Shown: positions 57,301 through 64,000 of the stretch, piece after piece
Numbering within the stretch: the first letter of the stretch is position 1
How the letters are laid out: every line of letters starts with the position of its first letter
Source of the DNA: Hyphomicrobiales bacterium
GTDB lineage: Bacteria; Pseudomonadota; Alphaproteobacteria; Rhizobiales; Beijerinckiaceae
Direction: 5' to 3'
Assembly (NCBI GenBank): GCA_025351165.1
Contig: JANXWK010000025.1
Location: 42,202-106,201 of the forward strand
DNA length: 64,000 nucleotides
The notes under the pieces: model-generated
Seen by the model: the letters and a program-made list of their open reading frames with translations, nothing else
What the model was told of the DNA's origin: nothing
The model's database searches: none
Program-made: the position numbers and the translations under genes

Positions 57301-58773
57301 TTTGCGTGCATTAGTGTGTGCTTTTGTAGCTAATCTAGCGGCGCGTTTTGGCCGCTGTCTTGGGGGACTAGCTTGTGCATTAAGTCTTTGGTTTGCTATG
57401 TGCGTTTCAGCATAATAGGCAATAACTTTTGGATCTTTGCGTGCAATACTAGCAGGCAAAGTAATTGATGTGCCGCCATTCACACTGACTTGGACAAGGT
57501 CTTGATTGTGTTTGATATGGTATTTCTTGCCATTTAGCATTATGGTTTCTGTGTGTGGCTTAACAATTATCCCTTTAACTGGCACATTTTCTTGGGGTAT
57601 TAACGCTGCATCAGCACCCACCACAGGCGCGGGTTTTGGCTTAAGAAGAACCTGCTTTGCAATAGTTTTCGAAACTGGTTTGGTAACAGGAGATTTTTGA
57701 CGCGATAACCGCACAGGCTTTGGTTTAGCACCTTTTGGTGTTGGGATTGGTTCCGGCACAGGCTTTTTAGCCAATAAAGGCTTTGCAAGCAAACCAAGCA
57801 TCATCGCCACATTACCACCTGCATTGAGCAGTCTGGTTTTATCGGCTTTATCACCTTTGGACAGCTCTGTAAAAAAGGTCTTTGCTTCATGGGCTGCACC
57901 ATTTAGGGCCGCGCCCATCGCACCCAAATTGAACATCATGCCAATTTTAGGCAAAGCACCAAGCTTGGTTATGAGAGGCCCAAGAACAGCCTCCCCACCA
58001 ATAAACATTGTGTTGAGGTTGAATCCGGCATTGCCAAGCGCTGCCGCCCAACCCTTGTCATTAAAGCCAGCTTTGCGCGCTTGTATTTTTCCTGCCTCAA
58101 TCAGTTTCCACATTTCCGCTGCTTTTTTAGCATCTACTAAGCCAGTAGCACCTTGAATCATCTCAAGCATGGCAAAGGTAATACCAAAATTATAGTTGGT
58201 TTTAGCGCGTGCAGCAGCGCTAGACACATCAAAACCAAGCCCTTTGCCAATCATTTTGGCCGTTGCAGCCTCGTTGATCTGCGCACTTGTTTTAGCTTTG
58301 ACATTGGCAGGTTTAAGCAGTTTTGGATCAAGTCTTCCAGCAGCGTATAGCTTTTCGAGTGCATATAACCGATTGTCAGGATGGCTCTCAGGACTGAAAT
58401 CCAAATCAACACGACGTCCGTTTTTGTCAATCAGAAAATAGCCAGCCAACGGATTAAGGTTATTATCCTTATAATAAGGAACGCTTATGCTTAGTTTCTT
58501 CCCCGTTTTGGGATCTTGAAGAATATCTGAAAAAGATTTGAAATAATCAGGTGTTTTACCCGTCCAGCTTTTTACAGAAAGAGGAGCAGACAGCTTTAAC
58601 GATGTTGATACATTAGCAGGCAAAGATTTGGCAGATAAAGGTTTGGTTGATGCTGTTTTAGCAACCGCTCCATCAAAAACGCCAGTGTATGAACCATTTT
58701 TTAATGCAGCCGTCTTTGAACCAAGCGCAGCAGTCTGTACACTGGCAGAACCAGTCTTGTTCGATATGGTCAT
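54337..58773 (-). CDS. Giant leaderless protein with about seven tandem OmpR-like winged-helix domains
   Basis: 1478 residues, no named family recognised. Residues 1-60 are Ser/Ala/Lys/Thr-rich and lack a signal peptide. ~68-150 is a soluble domain (SWTGKTPDYFKSFSDIL...). ~240-335 is Gly/Ala/Leu-rich and partly hydrophobic. ~335-400 is a Pro/Lys linker. ~520-563 and ~591-633 are two similar helical modules (GGTVEQAVNKLLG, HSGMSISDAAKAW). From ~672 to the end about seven ~80-residue units follow, each with the strand-helix-helix-wing plan of Trans_reg_C domains: ~672-765, 805-888, 934-1030, 1045-1129, 1160-1240, 1255-1347, 1393-1473. The first matches best (LNDGQMRLMQVLLNNKGKIV, ISSLINTIKVKFTKIGI, SHGYGLSV). 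There is no receiver or kinase domain. It shares its N-terminal hydrophobic segment and promoter box type with other leaderless genes here. DNA binding and export are both unproven. Confidence 0.72.
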   Translation of the reverse strand: MTISNKTGSASVQTAALGSKTAALKNGSYTGVFDGAVAKTASTKPLSAKSLPANVSTSLKLSAPLSVKSWTGKTPDYFKSFSDILQDPKTGKKLSISVPYYKDNNLNPLAGYFLIDKNGRRVDLDFSPESHPDNRLYALEKLYAAGRLDPKLLKPANVKAKTSAQINEAATAKMIGKGLGFDVSSAAARAKTNYNFGITFAMLEMIQGATGLVDAKKAAEMWKLIEAGKIQARKAGFNDKGWAAALGNAGFNLNTMFIGGEAVLGPLITKLGALPKIGMMFNLGAMGAALNGAAHEAKTFFTELSKGDKADKTRLLNAGGNVAMMLGLLAKPLLAKKPVPEPIPTPKGAKPKPVRLSRQKSPVTKPVSKTIAKQVLLKPKPAPVVGADAALIPQENVPVKGIIVKPHTETIMLNGKKYHIKHNQDLVQVSVNGGTSITLPASIARKDPKVIAYYAETHIANQRLNAQASPPRQRPKRAARLATKAHTNARKNTPEGQVADKKMRQGVTNMAGEGRVFTHAERQEIVTAANNSEGALRASQIQTEMETHGGTVEQAVNKLLGLPAKTIAPQTSMTGTASEVTLAPTPRAGFSERAALKAIADQNQMTVAQVLAAQRQHSGMSISDAAKAWRRDNPLSSVHAVTAQTPAGTTATNTPGNTPQLPGTNLAAFENYHLDTQKNILRIGTHDLKLNDGQMRLMQVLLNNKGKIVLTHDLQVACQTFAGEKVNISSLINTIKVKFTKIGIDFPISYPRTKSSHGYGLSVSETAISSKKAPNVTAPEVVASTSPYRDPSLPMVNISMRSSVFNKGIGISINGKFKRDLNAAEIEILKILLKHEGNTLSLSDFRAYLGKNIHARTLSKLMATIQNVLGTPFVERTPDNRYGIHGLSESAPLPEVIKQIVRNDEPYIPEAKTVYVKPQETGPAKKGVTAYPIQIDSRNLTMNVNGTDVHLDGLELRVMDLIRARGGHDLRSVYGIKSALGNTGYAASVYRVQQALTSINSKVKTAFNLEPNHRDFIQYSDGNGYFLDKVDLVAKVKKPAFELFSRANIHELIVNGKKYELDYAQFKLLSIFTANKNNSYSMSALSKTLRMQNVPYEVVDVERALTKLQDQFGKNSIFRVNSQKEYHFAEPTSPVSAATSGSNVSSPSQQVVLNTVPEPVITNVTLNQKTVPLTDKENKLFKIMAEFNIIPRNSTQLSEAFQRLYGKSTPEAKLTEVLYSLVDKLGDDIVQSQNGFRLSQAAVEAFGAVRNTGYKSLTFGQENLKNGVYIDGAFKQLTPQLNAVLNIYFKNIGSAVSDAQVQSAYLESNPGVKSAPNIGVIRNRLNEALGRVLIAKDHAGGGYKLIRSSEVDVVASAPVVVPQQSFPVQASAASAEKLSPKRTSNVVLKTIDSKYEVKSFNTTKVLTKEEYEIVSIIKQANGRALSMQQISAALDVNYSRDINHIRSVINNVNSYFLSNHRFIQNIGSLVSFIDPSQL

Positions 58774-58896
58774 ACTATTCTTATCCTGTTATTATAAGCC
58801 ACGTTGGGCCTGGATTTGTTATGGCAAGGTTGACACAAAAAAATACTATGGGCAAATCCTTGGTAAATACATGCTTAATGTAACCTTGGTAAACCC

Positions 58897-58918
58897 CCAA
58901 CCTTACACCAGCCTTACA
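58897..58918 (-). promoter_or_regulatory. Two 11-bp direct repeats (TGTAAGG box) upstream of the giant gene
   Basis: On the minus strand TGTAAGGCTGG (58908-58918) is directly followed by TGTAAGGTTGG (58897-58907), ten of eleven bases identical. TACATT, a possible -10, lies 14 bases further. A second repeat pair, TTTACCAAGG, occurs twice downstream at 26-base spacing. The box is 123 bases before the ATG. Confidence 0.6.
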
Positions 58919-58972
58919 GGATTAAGAAAAAGTACATAATTTTAAAAATTTTTTGAACAAAATGTTCCAGCG

Positions 58973-59049
58973 TGGTGACGGGGGGGAGACTTGAACTCCC
59001 GACCTCGGGGTTATGAATCCCGCGCTCTAACCAGCTGAGCTACCCTGCC
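58973..59049 (-). tRNA. tRNA-Met (anticodon CAT, elongator type)
   Basis: A 77-base cloverleaf with encoded CCA. The D arm GCTC...GAGC, the anticodon loop TTCATAA and the T arm GGGAG-TTCAAGT-CTCCC are clear. The D arm (TAGCTCAGCTGGTTAGAGC) and G1 pairing fit elongator Met rather than initiator. There is one A-C mismatch in the acceptor stem and one at the foot of the anticodon stem. An Ile tRNA with modified CAT cannot be excluded by sequence alone. Confidence 0.9.
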
Positions 59050-59111
59050 ATTTCAACACATATTCGTGTAAACCACGAATAGCAGCATATAGGACTTAAG
59101 CTTTTTATATG

Positions 59112-59792
59112 TCAAGATTTTTGCACGCGTATCATTTTAAAATAACCTGCCGGTGATGTACGCTCTGGATCATGCACAATTAAACCACCATAAGCCGCTG
59201 CCCAGCGCTTTACACGTGCCAGCTTAAAGGACGTGCTCCAGCCAATTTTTTTCACCAAAGGTGCAAGCATTTCTTCAACCTTGGCCTGAGGCCCCTCATC
59301 AGCACCAAACCGCGTGGTAATAACGAGCTGCCCACCAGATTTTAAAACTCTTGCAGCTTCACTCAGGGCACGTTCTGGCTCTGGAACCAGTGTTATAACA
59401 AAAGGCATTGCCACTGCATCAAAACTTTCATCCTGAAAGCCAAGCTGGCAGGCATCCATTGAGGCAAGCATTTTTACATTTTTAAGTTTAAGTTTTTTAA
59501 CCCTTGCGCTGGCTCGTTTTAGCATCGCGCAGGAAAGATCGATACCATAAATTTGGCATGTATGTGGATAGTAAGGCAGCATAAGTCCTGTGCCGACACC
59601 TATCTCAAGAATGTCTTTTGATGCAGGAATGTCTTTTGATGAATAAGCTACGGCTTCAACAGTTTTTTTATGTGCGTCAGATAAAAGCTTAGCATATATT
59701 TGGTCATATATGGGTGCCCAGCGCTCATAAATCTTCTTTTGAGACTCAAGGTCAACTGCAACCTCTTCAAGAGATTTTACAATAACCTTCAC
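59112..59792 (-). CDS. Class I SAM-dependent methyltransferase, PmtA/UbiE-like
   Basis: 226 residues. The Rossmann fold has motif [17 protein letters not shown], motif [15 protein letters not shown], and post-[22 protein letters not shown]. The N-terminal [16 protein letters not shown] resembles phosphatidylethanolamine N-methyltransferases (PmtA) and UbiE-type enzymes; a PmtA role in phosphatidylcholine synthesis is plausible in an alphaproteobacterium but not proven. It overlaps the mnmA stop by 4 bases and is probably cotranscribed with it. Confidence 0.8.
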   Translation of the reverse strand: MKVIVKSLEEVAVDLESQKKIYERWAPIYDQIYAKLLSDAHKKTVEAVAYSSKDIPASKDILEIGVGTGLMLPYYPHTCQIYGIDLSCAMLKRASARVKKLKLKNVKMLASMDACQLGFQDESFDAVAMPFVITLVPEPERALSEAARVLKSGGQLVITTRFGADEGPQAKVEEMLAPLVKKIGWSTSFKLARVKRWAAAYGGLIVHDPERTSPAGYFKMIRVQKS

Positions 59793-60991
59793 GCAGGCAC
59801 ATCCGCTGAAAACGTATTTTCCAAATGAGCGTCAACATGCCTTTGGGCGATAATGGTTCCACCGCCAAGAACCCGTGCACCCGCCTCTTCGCTGTCATAA
59901 AATACACAGGCTTGACCAGGAGCAATACCTTCCTCACCGCAAACAAGCTCTACTTCAGCACCATGATCTTCAGCATCATGATCACATTTTTTTAAGATCG
60001 CGTGTTTAGGCGAACGCGTTGAGCGTACCTGCACTGCAACAGACAATCCACACCTATTAAAAGGAGCATCCCCCAGCCAGTTGATATCCCGCAGCTTAAT
60101 GCTCTTGGACCGAAGAGCTTCTCGAGGGCCAACAATTACTTTTGCTGCATCAGCGTCAAGCTTAACAACATACAGTGGATCAGAAGAGGAAATTCCAAGG
60201 CCTTTGCGTTGACCAATTGTATAATGCAGAATACCTTTATGCTGGCCTAAGACCGTTCCATCCATATGAACGATGTCACCGCCTCTAACTGCATTGGGCT
60301 TTAAACGCTCTATGATATCAGAATATTTTCCATCCGGCACGAAACATATATCCTGGCTGTCTGGTTTGTCAGCTATTTCCAGGCCAAATTCATGCGCTAG
60401 GGCCCGTGTTTCAGATTTTGGCATTCCACCAAGTGGAAAGCGCAGGAGATTGAGTTGATCTTGTGTTGTGCCATACAGAAAGTAACTCTGATCTCGGTTT
60501 AGATCATGGGCACGATACAGGCCATAATTACCATTTTCAAGCGCTCTGCTTTGCACATAATGCCCTGTTGCAAGCACATCTGCACCAAGCTCACGTGCTG
60601 TTTTAAGTAGATCCCTGAATTTGACAGACTTATTGCATTCAACACAGGGAATCGGTGTTTCACCTTTTAAGTAACTGTCGACAAACTTTTCAATAACGCT
60701 GTCTTTAAAACGGCTCTCATAATCTAGTACATAATGTGGAAAATTCCATTTATCTGCCACACGCTTGGCGTCATAGATATCCTGCCCTGCGCAGCAGGCA
60801 CCTTTGCGATGTGCCATTTCCCCCGCATCATAAAGCTGCAAAGTTATGCCGATAACATCATAACCTTGGCTTTTGAGCAAACAGGCCACAACACTCGAAT
60901 CCACCCCGCCAGACATTGCCACCACAACCCGCGTTTGCTGCGGGGGTTTAGGAATGTTGAGGGAATTTAAAACAGTATTAGTCACATGCAA
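59789..60991 (-). CDS. mnmA: tRNA-specific 2-thiouridylase MnmA
   Basis: 400 residues. It thiolates U34 of tRNA-Glu, -Gln and -Lys. Seen: the PP-loop [33 protein letters not shown] with a catalytic Cys, QDICFVPDG with the second catalytic Cys, and the C-terminal beta-barrel with [15 protein letters not shown] TusA-like sulfur carrier is encoded at 42.0 kb, although a direct link is not shown. Confidence 0.96.
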   Translation of the reverse strand: MHVTNTVLNSLNIPKPPQQTRVVVAMSGGVDSSVVACLLKSQGYDVIGITLQLYDAGEMAHRKGACCAGQDIYDAKRVADKWNFPHYVLDYESRFKDSVIEKFVDSYLKGETPIPCVECNKSVKFRDLLKTARELGADVLATGHYVQSRALENGNYGLYRAHDLNRDQSYFLYGTTQDQLNLLRFPLGGMPKSETRALAHEFGLEIADKPDSQDICFVPDGKYSDIIERLKPNAVRGGDIVHMDGTVLGQHKGILHYTIGQRKGLGISSSDPLYVVKLDADAAKVIVGPREALRSKSIKLRDINWLGDAPFNRCGLSVAVQVRSTRSPKHAILKKCDHDAEDHGAEVELVCGEEGIAPGQACVFYDSEEAGARVLGGGTIIAQRHVDAHLENTFSADVPA

Positions 60992-61032
60992 TGTGTTACA
61001 GGGAAAAACACCGTTTTAAAAGAGTAGAAATT

Positions 61033-64000
61033 TTATTTTATTTTCCAAAAATATTTATATAGTTCGAAGGATCTCTTTTCAATCTTCTCTTTATATCCAT
61101 AATCTTTTGCAATGATATCTGTTGCTTTTTTAATTTGTGCAGGCGTTATCCGTCCGAAATAATGCCCCTCAAACGCCGCACATAATTTCTTTTCAGTAGC
61201 TGAATATGTTAGCTGTCTGATCGGATTTTTACTATCGGAGTTAAATCCTGCTCTAAAAGCATAAACTTCATTTAAAAGAGTTACTTTTAAATCCTCTGCA
61301 GCAAATGCCTTTTGCTGTGCAGCTGGGCGCTTGCCTGGTGGATATTTCTCTGGATTTGCGCTGTAGATATCTCCAGCAAGAGTGTGAAATCGAGCATGTC
61401 TGATTTCATGTGCAAGTGTTTTATCAAGAGTATTTGCTGCGCGTTCAACATCATTTTCTATGGTTCGAACATAGTTACGGCCAATGGCTATGATTTTTTT
61501 GTCTGTATCAGAAAGACTATATTGAAATTGCCCGTAATTAGTACCAAGCTCCTTGATGTCAAAAGCAACATTATTATTTAAGGCAATACGCATGTCGGGC
61601 GCTGTATCTGGATCCTGAATGGCTCTCAAAATAGCTTTAAGTAGATTTCCCTTTTCTTCATGAGTGATACCTTTGGCAACAATTTTAAGGTGATCTTTCA
61701 GGAGCTTTTGGTCAGATGCAGGTAGCTTTCCAAGCTCTTCTGTAAATTTTTGAGCGGTTTTATGGTCAAAACCGTAATTTTTTTTCAAGACACTTAATGT
61801 TAAATTACCCGTACGTCCAAAATTGTTTTTTGCAGTATCGCTGACTCTATATGAGCGTCCATTATCTGCAGTTTCTACAATATTGTCCTCACCTAAATCA
61901 CGAATGATATCTTGAAGGGAATTTTTAATATACTGCAAATCTTCTTTATTTTTGTAAGAATCAGGGTCAGCAAAATATCCATTACAAATATCCTTTAATG
62001 GAACATTTTTTCCTTTTGCCTCAATTAAGATTTTAAGAACTTCGCAATTGACTGGGAATACAGAAACATATTTGCCATTTACATTAATTGAGTATCCATC
62101 AGTAGAAACTTTTCCAAAACTGGCAGTAATGTTTGAGTCAGCAGGAGCAGCAACAGAGCTTGATTTTAAAAAACTATAATCGTGATCATCGAAGTCATCA
62201 AAATAAAAATCATCATCAAAGTCATTATGTATAGGTTTTACGGGGCCAGAACCTTTTGGAGCATGCATGCTTACTCTGTATGAAAGTCCACCGTCGTTAG
62301 TCTCAATTATATTCTTATTACCAAGATTATGAATAAGGTTTTCTATGTCATCTCTTAATCCGTCGATATGATACGTATTTTTTGATGTCATCTTTTCTTT
62401 AAAAATTTCATTGCCAATCGTTTTCAAAGAAACATGTTTTCCATTTGCGTTAATCAACATTTTAAGAATTTTTGTATTATCTGGATCATTAGAAATTATT
62501 TGGCCATCAACTGAAATGCCTGATTTATCAGCAACAACACCACCAAATTTAGCTGGTAGGAGAAATTTATCAGCAGGATTTTCAAATTTTATAGCTCGTC
62601 CTTCAAGGACATCAATTGCCTGCTTGACAGTAAGGCCCGGAAACTCAACCATTTTGGCTTTTATGTCTTCGTTTCTTACTCCATAAACGGCGTTCAGTAA
62701 GGCATCTTCTGGATTTTCTTTTTGCCATTGCTTAATTTTTTTATCGAGTGCATCAGGTTTTGGCTTTTTAGCTTTTGAAACTTTACCAGCACTGTTTTCT
62801 GGAGCTGTAATACCTGCTTCCCCATTACCCTTTCCAGCATCCCCCGCATTATTTCTTGGATAATTCTCCACATGTGCGATGGCTTTACGCTGGGCGGTAT
62901 AGGTTTTGTATAAAATATCGAGTGTACTTGCCAGATCAGTATGGCCTTGTTTGAAAGCGATGGCTTTGAGCTTGTTTAAGGCTTTAAGGCCACGTTCAAG
63001 GCTTTTGAAATCTTTGTTTTTGACAGCAAGATCAAGATTGTTTCTGATGTCTGTTGCAGATTGCTTGAGCCGCTCACGCGTAATGGGACGTGTTTGTGTT
63101 GGCTCAACATTTGGAATTTTAGTCTTAGTGGGTGCAAGGGATGGTCTGTTGACACGTTGTTCAGCCAGCGTGGCTGTTGGGTTGGACAATTTAGAAGGAA
63201 CGGGCGCAAGCAAACCACGCACAGGCTGCTGTTTTGGATGTTTGCCAATAGGGGATCCAAAAATAGGCTGGTTGGTGTTTTTGGAACGTGGCAATCCCTT
63301 TTTTGGATAATGGTTTCGAAAATCTGACTGCACAGGTTTGGCTATGGCAACCTGTGTCATTTCAGCATGGCGTTTAGCGGCTGCTTCCATAATAATATTG
63401 ATCTGGCGCAGGCTCATGCTGGCCTGGATCAGCTGGGCATGGGAGAGCGCGCCTGTTGTCACTTTATCAACAATCTGCGATATGGTGAGCGCCTTGCCGG
63501 CTGCATCCAGCAGTCGTAACGCAGAGTTGGCAGGCGCTAGTGCTGCTTTTGATGGCGCTAGGGTTTGTTTGGAGACATTTGCAAGATCTCCCTTTTTAGC
63601 AGTATTTGCAAATCCATTTAGTTTATTTAAAGCCGCTTTGACGTCTGGCAGCGCTTTAAACAGGCTAAGGCCATCACGATAGGCGTTGCGCAATATCTGG
63701 GGCATTTTTGCATATAATTGTGAGTTTAACCCATTAACCTCGTCCACAATCTTACGTAAATCTGCAGGGTTGGATGGTCGTCTGATGCGGGCTAGAATCT
63801 CCTCATTTGTCAAGGCTGCGCCAAGGTTGGGCTTTGGGGCAGAAGGCTTTTTCGGCATTAACCCCTTCAGGCCAAAGGCCAGAAGGCCCACATTGCCCAG
63901 ATCATTCAAAATCTTGGTTTTATCGGCATTCTTGCCCTTGCGAAGTTCCAACACCAGGTTTTTAAGCTGATCTCCAGCTCCTGCCAGGCCTGCAACTGCC
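61033..64000 (-). CDS. Second large leaderless protein (paralogue): two winged-helix units plus zincin-like peptidase domain; N-terminus beyond window
   Basis: About 988 residues visible; the frame stays open through the right edge, so the start is missing (an internal GTG at 63954 is not credible as the start). The first visible part, LKNLVLELRKGKNADKTKIL then LGNVGLLAFGLKGLMPKKP, aligns with residues ~298-337 of the 1478-aa protein. A helical and Pro/Lys-rich region follows. One helical module (FPGLTVKQAIDVLEG) matches those of the paralogue. Then come two OmpR-like units (at about 62540-62270 and 62110-61850) ending SYRVS. The C-terminal ~250 residues contain HEIRH (61396-61410) and, ~45 residues later, LLNEVYAFRAG, a pattern of zinc metallopeptidases with a downstream Glu ligand. 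Peptidase activity is inferred. Confidence 0.72.
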   Translation of the reverse strand, partial: AVAGLAGAGDQLKNLVLELRKGKNADKTKILNDLGNVGLLAFGLKGLMPKKPSAPKPNLGAALTNEEILARIRRPSNPADLRKIVDEVNGLNSQLYAKMPQILRNAYRDGLSLFKALPDVKAALNKLNGFANTAKKGDLANVSKQTLAPSKAALAPANSALRLLDAAGKALTISQIVDKVTTGALSHAQLIQASMSLRQINIIMEAAAKRHAEMTQVAIAKPVQSDFRNHYPKKGLPRSKNTNQPIFGSPIGKHPKQQPVRGLLAPVPSKLSNPTATLAEQRVNRPSLAPTKTKIPNVEPTQTRPITRERLKQSATDIRNNLDLAVKNKDFKSLERGLKALNKLKAIAFKQGHTDLASTLDILYKTYTAQRKAIAHVENYPRNNAGDAGKGNGEAGITAPENSAGKVSKAKKPKPDALDKKIKQWQKENPEDALLNAVYGVRNEDIKAKMVEFPGLTVKQAIDVLEGRAIKFENPADKFLLPAKFGGVVADKSGISVDGQIISNDPDNTKILKMLINANGKHVSLKTIGNEIFKEKMTSKNTYHIDGLRDDIENLIHNLGNKNIIETNDGGLSYRVSMHAPKGSGPVKPIHNDFDDDFYFDDFDDHDYSFLKSSSVAAPADSNITASFGKVSTDGYSINVNGKYVSVFPVNCEVLKILIEAKGKNVPLKDICNGYFADPDSYKNKEDLQYIKNSLQDIIRDLGEDNIVETADNGRSYRVSDTAKNNFGRTGNLTLSVLKKNYGFDHKTAQKFTEELGKLPASDQKLLKDHLKIVAKGITHEEKGNLLKAILRAIQDPDTAPDMRIALNNNVAFDIKELGTNYGQFQYSLSDTDKKIIAIGRNYVRTIENDVERAANTLDKTLAHEIRHARFHTLAGDIYSANPEKYPPGKRPAAQQKAFAAEDLKVTLLNEVYAFRAGFNSDSKNPIRQLTYSATEKKLCAAFEGHYFGRITPAQIKKATDIIAKDYGYKEKIEKRSFELYKYFWKIK

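Noticed and set aside
54337..64000. RTX toxin repeats in the large proteins
   Set aside because: No GGxGxDxxx nonapeptides were found; the repeats are winged-helix-like.

Overview
This 64 kb window is a chromosomal segment of a low-GC alphaproteobacterium. The gene content suggests a member of or near the Hyphomicrobiales. Evidence: a Shemin-type 5-aminolevulinate synthase, an Irr-type Fur regulator divergent from fabA-fabB-fabI, the cluster DUF177-plsX-fabH-ihfA-merR next to a ubiquinol-cytochrome c chaperone, an NDUFA12-type complex I accessory protein followed by a DUF2155 protein, an FzlA-like GST beside queG, and a B12-dependent NrdJ with a C-terminal zinc finger. Base composition was judged by eye, not computed.

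Layout. 1-5.6 kb: the N-terminus of an HlyB-like type I secretion ATPase at the left edge, a small secreted Cys-containing protein, PhzF and Nudix enzymes, tRNA-Arg(CCG), a secreted phosphoesterase and NhaA. 5.6-19.5 kb: a large AsmA-like protein, a peroxiredoxin, a leaderless unknown protein, malate synthase A, queG, fzlA-like, arfB, a DsbA-like protein, fabI-fabB-fabA, irr and bamE. 19.6-24.5 kb: the conserved respiratory-chaperone/DUF177/plsX/fabH/ihfA/merR block. 24.5-29 kb: a repeat-containing small protein and the operon YHYH protein-response regulator-histidine kinase. 29-38 kb: a four-gene tripartite RND efflux operon (outer membrane factor, adaptor, two permeases). 38-43 kb: hemA-hemE behind a three-fold 21-bp repeat, a TPR protein, rpmJ, DUF971, TusA-like and MobB. 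42.8-44.7 kb: a small accessory patch with a BrnT toxin/CopG antitoxin pair, dispersed palindromic repeats and a DUF4062 protein. 44.9-54.2 kb: nrdJ, ppx/gppA, rlmE, guaB, the NDUFA12-family gene and a DUF2155 gene. 54.3-64 kb: two very large paralogous proteins of an unfamiliar type, separated by tRNA-Met, a methyltransferase and mnmA.

The most unusual material is the pair of large proteins. The complete one (1478 aa) carries about seven tandem domains shaped like OmpR/PhoB winged helices. The other, cut by the right edge, has two such domains followed by a zincin-like HEIRH motif. Neither shows a signal peptide. The large protein and the 376-aa unknown at 9.6-10.7 kb share an almost identical promoter element made of 11-bp direct repeats (TGTAAGGYTGG). 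Related TGTAAG hexamers precede the 158-aa repeat protein beside the two-component operon. The arrangement suggests, but does not prove, a dispersed regulon of leaderless, possibly type I-exported proteins controlled by the OmpR-type regulator at 26.7-27.4 kb.
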